DNA from: Bradyrhizobium sp. LHD-71
Lineage (GTDB): Bacteria; Pseudomonadota; Alphaproteobacteria; Rhizobiales; Xanthobacteraceae
Assembly (NCBI RefSeq): GCF_031157255.1
Contig: NZ_JAVIFX010000029.1
Coordinates: 1 to 64,000, forward strand
Reading direction: 5' to 3'
DNA: 64,000 bases
Under the pieces are notes generated by a model. The model searched no databases. It had not been told where the DNA came from and worked only from the letters and a program-made list of their open reading frames with translations. The position numbers and the translations under genes were made by a program. Every line of letters begins with the position of its first letter. The stretch's first letter is position 1. Positions 16,315 to 25,671 of this stretch are shown here, piece after piece.

Positions 16315-17979
16315 ATGTCAAGCCAAGTTGATCCGATCACACGCGCCGTCGTCCAACATCGTCTCAGCGCCATCGTTGCCGAGATGGGTGAAGCGATGCT
16401 GCGCACGTCCTATTCGCAGATTCTCAACTCGAGCCGCGACTTTTCGCTGGCGATCTGTGACACGCAGGCCCGGCTGATTGCCCAAGCCGATCATATCCCG
16501 GTGCATGTCGGCGCGCTGCCGTGGGCGACGCGCGCGGTCGAGGAGCGCATTCACGACGTGCAGCCGGGCGACGTGATCCTGATGAACGACCCTTATCACG
16601 GCGGCAGCCATCTGCCGGACGTGACGGCGTTCGTGCCGGTGTTCGATGCCGGCAAACGGCTATTCTGGACCATCGTGCGTGCACATCAAAGCGACATCGG
16701 CGGCGCGACCCACGGCGCTTACAATCCGATGGCAACAGAGATCTATCAGGAAGGTCTGCGCATCCCGCCAATGAAGCTCTACGAAGCCGGGCGACTGCGC
16801 GAAGACGTGCTCGATATGATCGCATTGAATATCCGCAACCCGCGCGACTTTCGCGGCGACCTTGCGGCCATGGTCGGCGCCGCCCATCTCGGCGAGCGCA
16901 GGCTGTCGAAGCTTTTCACTGAACTCGACGCGGCCACTGTCACCCAGGCGATCGAAGACATCCTCGATGCCTCCGAACGGCAGACGCGCGCGATCGTCTC
17001 CTCCTGGAAGGACGGTGTGTTTCACGGCGAGGCCCTGCTCGATGACGACGGGCATGGCCGCAACGATATCCGCATCGTCGCGCGAGTGACGAAGCGCGGC
17101 AGCGACATCGAGGTCGATCTCACCGGCTCCGATCCGCAGACCACCAGCTTCGTCAACTCGTCGCATGCCAACATGCAGGCAGCGGTCGCTATGGCGTTCG
17201 CCTACCTGATCGATCCCGACATTCCGAAAAATTCCGGCGCCCTGCGGCCGCTGAAGGTCGCAGCGAAGCAAGGCACGATCGTCTGGGCGGATCCCGGCCT
17301 GCCGGTGACGCTATGCACCAGCCATCCGTCCAACGAAATCGTCGAAGCCATCATCAAGGCGATGTCGGGCTCGTGCCCGGGCCGCGTCATGGGCGGCTGG
17401 GGGCGGCGCTTCCGCATTGCCATCCAGGGAGAGAACCCGCGCACCGGCCGCGGCTTCATCTGGCACATGTTTCACGCACGACCCGGCGGCGGAGCATCGG
17501 CAGGCGGCGACGGATGGTCGTCGATCGGCGAATGGCACACCGTCGGCGGCATCAAGTTCGGCAGCGTGGAGATCGCCGAGGTACGTTTCCCGTTGCATTT
17601 CGCACGGCATGAGTTTCGCACCGATTCCGGCGGCAAAGGTGAACATCGCGGGGGGCTTGGCGTCGACCTCGATCTGGTGGTCGAGACCGCAAAGCCGGCA
17701 CGCGCGAACACTGCCGGCGATGGCGCGCGCCATGGCGCGTGCGGCATACTCGGCGGCGAGGACGGCCTGCCGCACGATTACCGGCTGATCTCACACGGCA
17801 AGGCGGAGCGTGTCCTGAAGACCAAGGAGGTCGGCATCGCCATCTCGCCGGGTGACGTGCTGCAGGTGCGCTCGGGCGGCGGAGGTGGCTGGGGCGACCA
17901 CGCACGGCGCAGCGCGGAAGCACAGGCCCGCGATCTCGAGCAGGGCCTCGTCTCGTCGACAGCATCGGAGACCGACTAG
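16315..17979 (+). CDS. hyuB: Hydantoinase B / oxoprolinase-family subunit
   Basis: This 554-residue protein matches the HyuB family. It has early FSLAICDTQARLIAQADHIPVHVG, then NDPYHGGSHLPDVTAFVPVF, the middle FVNSSHANMQAAVAMAF, and a Gly-rich C-terminus (VRSGGGGGWGD). With HyuA it forms an ATP-dependent hydantoinase/oxoprolinase or acetone-carboxylase-like complex that opens a cyclic amide ring; the substrate is not fixed by sequence. The assigned ATG has no close ribosome-binding site: the nearest, GAAGGA, is about 19 nt away, so translation may begin slightly elsewhere. The stop codon shares one base with the hyuA start. Confidence 0.9.
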   Translation: MSSQVDPITRAVVQHRLSAIVAEMGEAMLRTSYSQILNSSRDFSLAICDTQARLIAQADHIPVHVGALPWATRAVEERIHDVQPGDVILMNDPYHGGSHLPDVTAFVPVFDAGKRLFWTIVRAHQSDIGGATHGAYNPMATEIYQEGLRIPPMKLYEAGRLREDVLDMIALNIRNPRDFRGDLAAMVGAAHLGERRLSKLFTELDAATVTQAIEDILDASERQTRAIVSSWKDGVFHGEALLDDDGHGRNDIRIVARVTKRGSDIEVDLTGSDPQTTSFVNSSHANMQAAVAMAFAYLIDPDIPKNSGALRPLKVAAKQGTIVWADPGLPVTLCTSHPSNEIVEAIIKAMSGSCPGRVMGGWGRRFRIAIQGENPRTGRGFIWHMFHARPGGGASAGGDGWSSIGEWHTVGGIKFGSVEIAEVRFPLHFARHEFRTDSGGKGEHRGGLGVDLDLVVETAKPARANTAGDGARHGACGILGGEDGLPHDYRLISHGKAERVLKTKEVGIAISPGDVLQVRSGGGGGWGDHARRSAEAQARDLEQGLVSSTASETD

Positions 17980-20030
17980 TGGCGTCCTTTACAATCGGCA
18001 TCGATGTCGGCGGCACGTTCACCGATCTCGTCGTCATCGACGGCCACGGCGAAACCACGTTCGCGAAATCGCCGTCTACCCCTCAGGACCAATCGATCGG
18101 CGTGCTCGCCGGCCTCGACGAGCTGGCACGCAGGCTCAAGCTGTCGCGCACCGAAATGCTTGAACGAACGCAGCGCATCGTTCATGGCGCCACCGTTGCG
18201 ACCAACGCCCTGCTCGAGCGCAAGGGCGCCAAGGTGGCGCTGCTGACCACTGAAGGGCATCGTGACGTGCTGGAGATGCGCGAGGGCCTGAAAGATAATC
18301 GCTACGACCTCCGCTCACCGCCGCCTGAACCGCTGGTGCCGCGTCAGCTGCGGCTTGCCGTACGTGAGCGGCTGCGTGCCGACGGCTCGGTGATGACCCC
18401 GCTCGACGATACCTCGCTCGATGCCGCGATCGCGACGATCAGGCAATCGGGCGCCACCTCCGTCGCGATCTGCTTTCTGCATGCCTATCGCAATCCGGCA
18501 CACGAGCGCGCGGCGGAACAGCGGCTGCGCCGGGCACTGCCCGATATCTTCATCTCGCGCTCCAGCGACGTGCTGCCGCAGATCAAGGAATTCGAGCGCG
18601 TCTCGACGACGGTCGTGAATGCCTATGTCGGGCCGGCAGTGCATCGCTATTTGACCAGCCTCGAGCGCCGCTTGAGCGAAACGGGCTTCGCGGGCAGCCT
18701 GTTCGTCATCCTCTCGCACGGCGGCATGGCGCCGGTGGAGGAAGCTGCACGGCTCGCGGCGGCAACCGTGCTGTCAGGACCGGCGGGCGGCGTCGCCGGC
18801 GCGCGTCGTTCCGCGGCATTGCTCGGCGTTCCCAATCTTATTCCCTTCGACATGGGCGGCACCTCGACCGACATCTCGCTGATCGCCGGCGGTGAGGCAC
18901 AGCTTTCCGCGGAGCGCGGTCTCGCGGGTGAACGCATCGCCCTGCGCAGCCTCGACATCGCCAGTATCGGCGCCGGCGGCGGATCGATCGCTCGTGTCGA
19001 CACGGCAGGCGCGTTTCAGGTCGGCCCGGAAAGCGCAGGTGCTGTCCCCGGCCCGGCCTGCTACGGCAACGGCGGCACGCTCGCGACCGTTACCGATGCC
19101 AATCTGCTGCTCGGCTATCTCGACGCCGAGAACTTTCTCGGCGGCAAACGCAAGCTCGATCACGCCGCGAGCGAACGTGCGGTCGATCGTGTCGCGGGCG
19201 CACTGAAGCTGTCGCGCGACGACACCGCCGCCGGCATCTTCCGACTGATCAACATGAAGATGGCGGACGGCATCCGCCTGATGACGCTGCGTCGGGGCGT
19301 TGATCCGAGGCGCTTTACGTTGCTGAGCTTTGGCGGTGCTGCCGGGTTGCACGCGGTTGAGGTCGCACGTGAGCTCGAAATCCCGCGCGTGATCGTGCCG
19401 ACCGTCGCCTCGGTCCTGTCGGCCTGGGGCATGCTCGCGACCGACTTGCGTTACGAGGCCAGTCGCACCCACATCGGCGAGCGTGTGACGATGGACGACG
19501 CAGCCATGCGGACGATCTTCGGTGACCTCGAAAGTCACGCGACCGCACGACTTCGCGCGTGGTTCGATGGCCCCGTCCGCATCGAGCGCTCGGCGGAGAT
19601 GCGCTACGGCGAGCAGATCTTCGAGATCGATGTGCCGCTTGATGTCCTGGACTGGAATGCGCCCGATCTGGTGGCGCGTATTCACGACGAATTCCACCGG
19701 CGGCACGAAGAGCTCTACACCTACGCCTCGCGCGACCAAGAGGTGGTTTTCGTCAATGCGCGTGCCGCGGCGGTCGGGGCCGTTGGCTCCACCGCAACGG
19801 CCCTGACCGAGGTGCCGGACGCGGCCAAGGCAAATGCCAAAGGGATGCGGCGGGCCTGGTTTGGCGGCTGGCGTGAGACCCCGGTCTTCGACATTGCGGC
19901 TCTGCCGCCTGGCGCCGCGGTCACGGGGCCTGCGATCCTCGAGGCGGAGACCACCACCGTCGTCGTCAACGTCGGCGACCAGATGCGCGTCAACGGCCTC
20001 GGCTGGCTGGACATCGAGCTGGCGAAGTAG
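17979..20030 (+). CDS. hyuA: Hydantoinase A / oxoprolinase-family ATP-dependent subunit
   Basis: This 683-residue protein has the actin-like ATPase features of HyuA: GIDVGGTFTDLVVIDG at the N-terminus, HGATVATNALLERKGAKVAL, FDMGGTSTDISLI near residue 290, GAGGGSIARVD near 330, and LLSFGGAAGLHAVEVA. It starts with GTG using the last G of the hyuB stop codon (TAGTG), indicating translational coupling. It partners HyuB in an ATP-driven amide-ring hydrolysis. The neighbouring D-aminoacylase and amidase fit an amide-degrading operon group. Confidence 0.92.
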   Translation: MASFTIGIDVGGTFTDLVVIDGHGETTFAKSPSTPQDQSIGVLAGLDELARRLKLSRTEMLERTQRIVHGATVATNALLERKGAKVALLTTEGHRDVLEMREGLKDNRYDLRSPPPEPLVPRQLRLAVRERLRADGSVMTPLDDTSLDAAIATIRQSGATSVAICFLHAYRNPAHERAAEQRLRRALPDIFISRSSDVLPQIKEFERVSTTVVNAYVGPAVHRYLTSLERRLSETGFAGSLFVILSHGGMAPVEEAARLAAATVLSGPAGGVAGARRSAALLGVPNLIPFDMGGTSTDISLIAGGEAQLSAERGLAGERIALRSLDIASIGAGGGSIARVDTAGAFQVGPESAGAVPGPACYGNGGTLATVTDANLLLGYLDAENFLGGKRKLDHAASERAVDRVAGALKLSRDDTAAGIFRLINMKMADGIRLMTLRRGVDPRRFTLLSFGGAAGLHAVEVARELEIPRVIVPTVASVLSAWGMLATDLRYEASRTHIGERVTMDDAAMRTIFGDLESHATARLRAWFDGPVRIERSAEMRYGEQIFEIDVPLDVLDWNAPDLVARIHDEFHRRHEELYTYASRDQEVVFVNARAAAVGAVGSTATALTEVPDAAKANAKGMRRAWFGGWRETPVFDIAALPPGAAVTGPAILEAETTTVVVNVGDQMRVNGLGWLDIELAK

Positions 20031-20218
20031 CGGGCGTTATCGTCATCACTTGCGCCCCTCGCCGCAGCGGCGACGGCGGTATGTGCAGTGCGTCAATTCG
20101 CTTTTTGCGCAAGCCTACTCCAACGACGCATGGGACTGCGGCCGCTGTCGCGTAGACCGTTGTGTGGCGCCCGCTAGAATGAAGCGACAATTAAAAGCGC
20201 CACCGGAGGGAAACAGCG

Positions 20219-21427
20219 ATGAAGTTTGGAATTTTCTATGAATTGCAATTGCCGAAGCCGTGGGGGCCGAACGACGAACTGAACCTTTATCAGAACGCCC
20301 TTGATCAGGTCGAACTCGCCGACAAGCTCGGTTACGACTACGCCTGGGAAGTCGAGCATCACTTCCTCGACGAATACTCCCACTCGCCGCAACCCGAAGT
20401 GTTCCTGGCCGCCGCCAGCCAGCGCACCAAGAATATCCGGATGGGCCACGGCATCATTCAGCTCACCACCAATCATCCGGCGCGCGTGGCTGAAAAGATC
20501 GCCTGCCTGGATCTCGTCTCCAAGGGCCGCGTCGAGTTCGGCATGGGCGAATCCGGCAGTGTGCAGGAACTGGCGCCGTTCGGCGTCGACATGGCGGAGA
20601 AACGCGCGATCTGGGAAGATGCTGTCAAATGCATCATCCCGATGATGTCGAAGGAAGGCTGGCAGTATGACGGCCCATATTTCAAATTTCCGCTACGCAA
20701 CGTCACGCCGAAGCCGATCCAGCAACCGCACCCGCCGCTGTGGGTCGCCTGCTCTCAGCTTGAGACTATCGAGATGGCGGGCCGGCGCGGCATCGGCGCG
20801 CTCGGCTTCCAGTTCCTCACCTCGGAAATGGCGCACGCCTGGGTGCACGCCTATTACAATGCCTTCGTGAAGCGGCAGGAACGGCTCTGCGACTATCAGT
20901 CCAACTGCAACATCGCGATGGTGTCCTACTTCATGTGCGCCGAAACTGACGAGGAGGCGCGACGACGGGCCGACGGCATCACTTTCTTCCAGTTCGCACT
21001 CGCGTACTACTCCGGCTCGCGCAATCGCGAACGCGCCGCGCCCGGCACGGTCAGCATGTGGGAGGAGTACAACAAGTGGAAGCAGGCCAATCCGGAAGCC
21101 CATCAGAAGGCACTGCGCGGCGGCCTGATCGGCTCACCGGAGACGATCCGCAACAAGCTGAAGAAGTTCCAGACCTCGCGGGTCGACAGCATCATCCTGC
21201 TCAACCAGGCCGGCAAGAACAAGCACGAGCATATCTGCGAATCGCTCGAACTGTTTGCCAAGGAGGTGATGCCGGAATTCCACGCGCAGGAACCGGAGCA
21301 TCAGGCCTGGAAGCAAAAGGTGCTGAACCGCGAGATCGAACTCGAGGAAATCGACACGACGCCCCACAAGGATCGCGCCGGTGTCGGCAAAGGTGTCACC
21401 ATCGACCGGCTCGTGGCGAACGGCTGA
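20219..21427 (+). CDS. LLM-class flavin-dependent oxidoreductase (luciferase-like monooxygenase)
   Basis: This 402-residue protein has the bacterial luciferase-like fold signature. It has MKFGIFYELQLPKPW at the start, YDYAWEVEHHFLDEYSHSP, RIGH-like RMGHGIIQLTTNHPARVAEKIACLDLVSKGRVEFGMGESG, and PHPPLWVACSQ. It likely oxidises an organic substrate with reduced FMN and O2. It follows hyuBA after a 190-bp gap with GGAGGGAAACAGCG at the start, so it may have its own promoter. The substrate is unknown. Another LLM protein, not closely similar, is encoded at 41818-42846. Confidence 0.88.
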   Translation: MKFGIFYELQLPKPWGPNDELNLYQNALDQVELADKLGYDYAWEVEHHFLDEYSHSPQPEVFLAAASQRTKNIRMGHGIIQLTTNHPARVAEKIACLDLVSKGRVEFGMGESGSVQELAPFGVDMAEKRAIWEDAVKCIIPMMSKEGWQYDGPYFKFPLRNVTPKPIQQPHPPLWVACSQLETIEMAGRRGIGALGFQFLTSEMAHAWVHAYYNAFVKRQERLCDYQSNCNIAMVSYFMCAETDEEARRRADGITFFQFALAYYSGSRNRERAAPGTVSMWEEYNKWKQANPEAHQKALRGGLIGSPETIRNKLKKFQTSRVDSIILLNQAGKNKHEHICESLELFAKEVMPEFHAQEPEHQAWKQKVLNREIELEEIDTTPHKDRAGVGKGVTIDRLVANG

Positions 21428-21491
21428 GGGGTTGTCGCTCGCCGAGAGCAGGGTTATCGCGTTTGGGATAGGCAGCCACGCACTCGGCCGG

Positions 21492-21518
21492 CCCCCTCTC
21501 CCCGCCGGGGAGAGGGGG
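21492..21518. repeat. CTCTCCCC-type palindromic repeat, copy 2 (short)
   Basis: CCCCCTCTCCCC at 21492-21503 and GGGGAGAGGGGG at 21507-21518 form a perfect hairpin around GCC. It lies between the LLM gene and the convergent D-aminoacylase gene and matches the core of the elements at 7587-7720 and 58043-58175. Confidence 0.8.
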
Positions 21519-21550
21519 CGCGCCGAGTTCGGCGCAATCTTCGATAGCCA

Positions 21551-23275
21551 TCACTCGTGCATATGCGATGGCCGCGCCTGCACGCCTTGCACCAGCCGGC
21601 CCGGCCGTGCGCCGGTGGGCTCGCCATGCCGTTGCGTGACAACACCTGAGACGATCGTCGCGTCATAGCCGTCGATCTGCTGCAGCAGCCGCCGCCCGCC
21701 CATCGGCAGGTCGTAGTGCACCTTCGGCGGATGCAGATGCAGACGGTCGTAGTCGATCACGTTGATGTCGGCCTTGAAGCCTTTTGCCAGGACACCGCGA
21801 TCCATCAGCCCGACCGACTCTGCGGTTCGGCGCGACTGCGCGGCAACCACGAACGGGATCGTGAGCTTTTCGCCACGGGTGCGGTCGCGGGTCCAGTGCG
21901 TCAACAGGTAGGTCGGAAAGCTTGCATCGCAGATGATGCCGCAATGCGCGCCACCATCGCTCAGTCCCGGCACCGCGTGTGGATTCTTCAGCATTGCATG
22001 CACCGCGTCGAGATTGCCATCAGAGTAGTTCAGGAATGGCACGTAGAGCATGCCGCGGCCGTCATCCTCGAGCATCGCGTCGTAGGCAAGTTCCTCGGCT
22101 TTTCGTCCCTCGCGCTTGGCGCGTGCGCCGAGCGTCCGCTCCGGTGGCTGTTCGTAGTCCGGCGGATTACCCAGCAGATACATCTTGTCGTAGTTCGGAC
22201 GGAAGAACAGCGGATCGTCCGTCGTGGTCGCCCCTTCGCTCAGGATTGCTGCACGCGTTTGCGGATCGCGCAGACGCTTGAGGCGCTCCTCGAGCGGGAG
22301 CTTGGCGATCGCCTTGTAGCTCGGATGGGTTTGGAACGGGTTGCGCGACAACTCGAGGCCGAGCAGGAGGCCCACTGGCCGCGCGGCGATCTGGGCCGTC
22401 ACCGTCAGCCCGCGTGCGGCTGCTTCTGCGAGGCTGTCCAGCGTCTGCCGCCAGCGATGGGGCTGGCGGTCACCCTGCGCAACCGACAAGGTGATCGGAC
22501 ATTTGGTCCGGTCCGCAATTCGCAACATCATCGGCAGATCTTCGTCGATGGTATGCTGATCCAGCACGAACTGCAGCACACTCTGGCCTGCCCCGCACAT
22601 CGCAGCCGCGATCGCCGCCAGTTCGTCCTCGCCAGCCTTCAAGGTCGGGGTGAAATCACCGGTCGAGGTGCGATGGTTCAGCGTGCGCGAGGTGGAAAAG
22701 CCGAGCGCGCCGGCTCTGACGGCGTCGGCAGCGAGCACCGCCATCGCATCATTGTCTTCCACCGTCGCCGGATCGCGCCGAGCGCCCCGCTCGCCCATCA
22801 CGTAGACCCGCAAGGCCGCATGCGGCAGCTGCGCGCCGATATCGATATTGAACGGCCGTTTCGCCAGCCAATTCATGTAATCCGGAAAGCTCTCCCACTC
22901 CCACGGAATGCCCGCCGACAGCACCGGCTCTGGAATATCTTCGACGCCTTCCATCAATTCGATCAGCCGGCGATGGTCCGACGGGCGGCACGGCGCGAAG
23001 CCGACGCCGCAGTTGCCCATGATCGCAGTGGTGACGCCGTTCTCCGACGATGGGGTGATCTCGTGGCTCCAGGTCACCTGTCCGTCGTAATGCGTGTGCA
23101 CATCGACGAAACCCGGCGTGACCAGCTTGCCCCTGGCATCGATCTCCTCGGCGCCCTTTGCCGAGACCTTGCCGACCTCACTGATGCGGCCGTTCGTGAC
23201 GGCGATATCCGCTTCAAAGAGTTCGCCGCCTGTACCATCGGCAACCGTGCCGCCGCGAATCACGAGATCGGCCAT
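21551..23275 (-). CDS. N-acyl-D-amino-acid deacylase / D-aminoacylase-family amidohydrolase
   Basis: This 574-residue amidohydrolase starts at MADLVIRGGTVADGTGG with GGGAG about 9 nt upstream. Family features are the N-terminal beta-domain, the metal-binding VDVHTHYDGQVTW, the GNCGVGFAPC loop, and VPGLSDGGAHCGIICDASFP near the C-terminus with the catalytic Asp. D-aminoacylases release a carboxylate from N-acyl-D-amino acids. The longest frame to 23758 (735 codons) includes an antisense portion over the amidase gene and was cut. It is transcribed divergently from nothing close and is followed leftwards by the repeat element. Confidence 0.9.
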   Translation of the reverse strand: MADLVIRGGTVADGTGGELFEADIAVTNGRISEVGKVSAKGAEEIDARGKLVTPGFVDVHTHYDGQVTWSHEITPSSENGVTTAIMGNCGVGFAPCRPSDHRRLIELMEGVEDIPEPVLSAGIPWEWESFPDYMNWLAKRPFNIDIGAQLPHAALRVYVMGERGARRDPATVEDNDAMAVLAADAVRAGALGFSTSRTLNHRTSTGDFTPTLKAGEDELAAIAAAMCGAGQSVLQFVLDQHTIDEDLPMMLRIADRTKCPITLSVAQGDRQPHRWRQTLDSLAEAAARGLTVTAQIAARPVGLLLGLELSRNPFQTHPSYKAIAKLPLEERLKRLRDPQTRAAILSEGATTTDDPLFFRPNYDKMYLLGNPPDYEQPPERTLGARAKREGRKAEELAYDAMLEDDGRGMLYVPFLNYSDGNLDAVHAMLKNPHAVPGLSDGGAHCGIICDASFPTYLLTHWTRDRTRGEKLTIPFVVAAQSRRTAESVGLMDRGVLAKGFKADINVIDYDRLHLHPPKVHYDLPMGGRRLLQQIDGYDATIVSGVVTQRHGEPTGARPGRLVQGVQARPSHMHE

Positions 23276-23355
23276 GGCGTTTCGCTCCCTGGTTATGTTT
23301 TCGCGCATGATGAACCGCGCCAGGGAGCTGTCAACCGGCGGTCTGCGCAGTGCTG

Positions 23356-24771
23356 TTAGGCGAGCCCCACCGGATCGATCGGCGACGGCGGCACGCCACC
23401 GGCTTCTATCGCCTCGCCGGCAAGCAGGCAGAGATCTTCGCGATAGCGGCCGGCGACGACCTGCACGCCGACCGGCGTCTGTCCGACCAGGCCAGTTGCG
23501 ACGGTCAAGCCGGGCAATCCCATGAACGGCGTTCCGATCACCGGCATTTGCGCCCGCCAGACCCGCGCCCAGGATTCCGCGTCGCGAAGATCGAGCTGGT
23601 CTTCGAACGGCAACTCGCCCGAGACCGGCATCAGCAGGACCGGGAAGCGGTCGAAGAAGAGCTGCCACTCGCGCGTGAGCGTCGCGCGGCGGATCAGCGT
23701 GCTCGAAAAGCCTGCAAGATTCAGCGCGCGGCCGACACCAGCGTGACCACGCAGGCACGCAAGCGCGCCGGCATCGCCTTCGCGTTCGGCAGCCGCAAGC
23801 TGCGCCTCATAATTATCGCCAATCCAGAGGTTGACCTGCAACTGCGCCGCCTCCTTCAGCGGCGGCGTCTTGACGATCTCTTCTACCGTCCAGCCGGCCC
23901 GCTCCAGGCGCTTGGCTGCGTCGACCAGCGCAGCTTTCACCTCGCTCGCCACCTCCAGGCCATCGGGAGCGATGCAGAGCGCCGCGACTTTTTTTGCCGG
24001 CGCGCCCTCGAGTGGCACGGGCACATACCAGGGATCGCGTGCATCCGGCGCGTGCGGCGCCGCCATCGCGGCAAACGCGATGCGCAGATCGGCGATCGTG
24101 CGCGCGAGCGGTCCGGACACCGCCATGATCTGCGAGCCGATTGAACGTTCCGGCCCGGAAGCGTTGAAGTTGGGTGCGCGTCCCAATGTGAGTCGCAGAC
24201 CGTGAATCCCGACAGCGTAGGCTGGATAGCGCACTGAACCCGCGATGTCCGTGCCATGACCGATATGGCCGATGCCGGCGACAGTCGCAGCCGACGCGCC
24301 GCCGGAAGAGCCGCCCGGCGTGATCGCATTGTTGCGAGGATTCTTCGTCAGGCCGTGCAACTGATTGTCGGTGAACCACCGATAGGAAAAGGCCGGCGTG
24401 TTAGTTCGCCCGACGATCGTTGCCCCAGCCTTGAGGAAATTATCCACCATCGGGCTGTCCGTCTGCGCCACCAGGTCGCGCTGAATTCGGAGCCCGTTGG
24501 TCGTCGCAAAACCGGCCTGGTCCGTCAGCACCTTGATGGTGACCGGCACGCCCGCGAGCGGTCCAACCGGCTCGCCCCGCGCGATCGCAGCATCCACGGC
24601 GTCGGCCTGAGCGAGCGAGTAGTCCGTCTTGTAATCGACCACGGCATTGATCAGAGGATTGACTCGTTCGAGCCGGTCAAGCGCGGAGACCATCGCCTCG
24701 CGTGCGGAAATCTTCTTTTGACGGACGAGCGAGGCAACTTCGACGGCGGACAAGCGCCAGATATCATTCAT
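23356..24771 (-). CDS. Amidase (amidase-signature family)
   Basis: This 471-residue enzyme has the Ser-cisSer-Lys triad region of the amidase-signature family. The Lys is in GVPVTIKVLTDQAG, the middle Ser in ITPGGSSGGASAAT, and the nucleophilic Ser in DIAGSVRYPAYA. It hydrolyses an amide bond to acid and ammonia or amine. The start MNDIWRLSAVE at 24771 was preferred over a longer frame because the upstream part has no similarity; its ribosome-binding site is weak. It lies 80 bp upstream of the D-aminoacylase in the same direction, so the pair may be one operon. Confidence 0.92.
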   Translation of the reverse strand: MNDIWRLSAVEVASLVRQKKISAREAMVSALDRLERVNPLINAVVDYKTDYSLAQADAVDAAIARGEPVGPLAGVPVTIKVLTDQAGFATTNGLRIQRDLVAQTDSPMVDNFLKAGATIVGRTNTPAFSYRWFTDNQLHGLTKNPRNNAITPGGSSGGASAATVAGIGHIGHGTDIAGSVRYPAYAVGIHGLRLTLGRAPNFNASGPERSIGSQIMAVSGPLARTIADLRIAFAAMAAPHAPDARDPWYVPVPLEGAPAKKVAALCIAPDGLEVASEVKAALVDAAKRLERAGWTVEEIVKTPPLKEAAQLQVNLWIGDNYEAQLAAAEREGDAGALACLRGHAGVGRALNLAGFSSTLIRRATLTREWQLFFDRFPVLLMPVSGELPFEDQLDLRDAESWARVWRAQMPVIGTPFMGLPGLTVATGLVGQTPVGVQVVAGRYREDLCLLAGEAIEAGGVPPSPIDPVGLA

Positions 24772-24941
24772 GGGGATGCTCTGTTCGGCAGGCGGATCGG
24801 AAATCCCGATGATGCTCCCATGTGTGCGACTGTCAATGAGGGTCTCGCGCATGGCGCATCGCCGCGAATGGCGAATGGCAAATGCAGAAGCAGGGCCTGC
24901 CTATTTCCTGCCCGCTATTTCCTGCTTCCTGTTACTACTCG

Positions 24942-25373
24942 CTATTCGCCGGTCCGGACGCTTTCCGACATCCGCCGCGCGTATTCGGTGTCGGTATGGC
25001 GGCCTTCATAGCTGCCGTCGATTTTCTTGATCGTCTCCTCGCCTGTCTTGGGCGCCACGGCGATCAGGATCGCGTCGAGCTTGGCCTCCATGCGGTCGTC
25101 GCCTTCCTTCGACTGTGGCGAACCGACATGGAGCAACAACGCGAGGCCGGCCACCTGCCACAGCAACTGAAGGAATTCGGATTGCCAGTTCTCCAGCGTG
25201 TCGCGCGTCATTTCGACCATGTAGCCGCCGATGTCGGGCGCCTGGCCGAGACTATGCTGCTCATTGACATAGGCGAACCAGCCGAACAGCCAGTGGCCGA
25301 TCAACGAAATGATAAAGAAGCCGCCCGTGACCCAGGCAAAGCCATAGCGATGGAAGAGACCACGCCGTTGCAT
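24942..25373 (-). CDS. DUF6766-like small membrane protein
   Basis: This 143-residue protein starts at MQRRGLFHRYGFAW. It has two or three hydrophobic helices (FAWVTGGFFIISLIGHWLFGW and LLWQVAGLALLLHV). The family-like segment ENWQSEFLQLLWQVAG lies between them, and a charged soluble C-terminus follows (LDAILIAVAPKTGEETIKKI). The function is unknown; such proteins are predicted inner-membrane proteins. It begins 7 bp after the stop of the next gene upstream, so the two probably form one transcript. Confidence 0.72.
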   Translation of the reverse strand: MQRRGLFHRYGFAWVTGGFFIISLIGHWLFGWFAYVNEQHSLGQAPDIGGYMVEMTRDTLENWQSEFLQLLWQVAGLALLLHVGSPQSKEGDDRMEAKLDAILIAVAPKTGEETIKKIDGSYEGRHTDTEYARRMSESVRTGE

Positions 25374-25380
25374 CGGCGCC

Positions 25381-25599
25381 TCAACCCGTGTCCTTCGCAC
25401 CCAGGTTCGTGCGGTTGCCGGCCTCGCGGCTCGGAACGCTGACATGAACCTCGTGCCCCTCGCGAATCGCAAGAGACGCTGCGGCGACCGCGGATTCGAA
25501 CGCCGATTCCTTAGTCTCGTAGTCGCCTTCAACATCGCCATCGTGCAGGATTCCCCACCCCTTGTCCGTGGCGATGATGGCGTAACTGGCGAATCCCAT
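25381..25599 (-). CDS. Hypothetical protein of 72 residues
   Basis: It starts at MGFASYAIIATDKGWGI with an excellent site, GAGGAGGG, about 5 nt upstream of the ATG. The fold looks like a small alpha/beta protein: a strand YAIIATDKGWGILHDG, then a helix with AFESAVAAASLAIREG and a strand HEVHVSVP. This layout resembles DUF2188-type small proteins but the match is not firm. It is followed at 7 bp by the DUF6766-like gene in the same direction. Confidence 0.68.
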   Translation of the reverse strand: MGFASYAIIATDKGWGILHDGDVEGDYETKESAFESAVAAASLAIREGHEVHVSVPSREAGNRTNLGAKDTG

Positions 25600-25671
25600 C
25601 TTGACCCTCCTCACTCGGTTTCCCGGTTGGAACATCACGCGAGATGAACGCGTCAGCCCGGTCCGGAGTTC

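Noticed and set aside
21716-23359. Plus-strand frame of 547 codons opposite the D-aminoacylase gene
   Set aside because: Arg/His-rich composition typical of antisense frames in GC-rich DNA. The opposite strand encodes a clear amidohydrolase.
23276-23758. N-terminal 161-codon extension of the D-aminoacylase frame
   Set aside because: It overlaps the amidase gene on the same strand in another frame and has no family similarity. MADLVIRGG has a good ribosome-binding site.
24850-24960. Short repeated words (ATGGCGAATGGC, CTATTTCCTGC) near the DUF6766-like gene end
   Set aside because: The units are too short and irregular to define an element and may be simple sequence drift.
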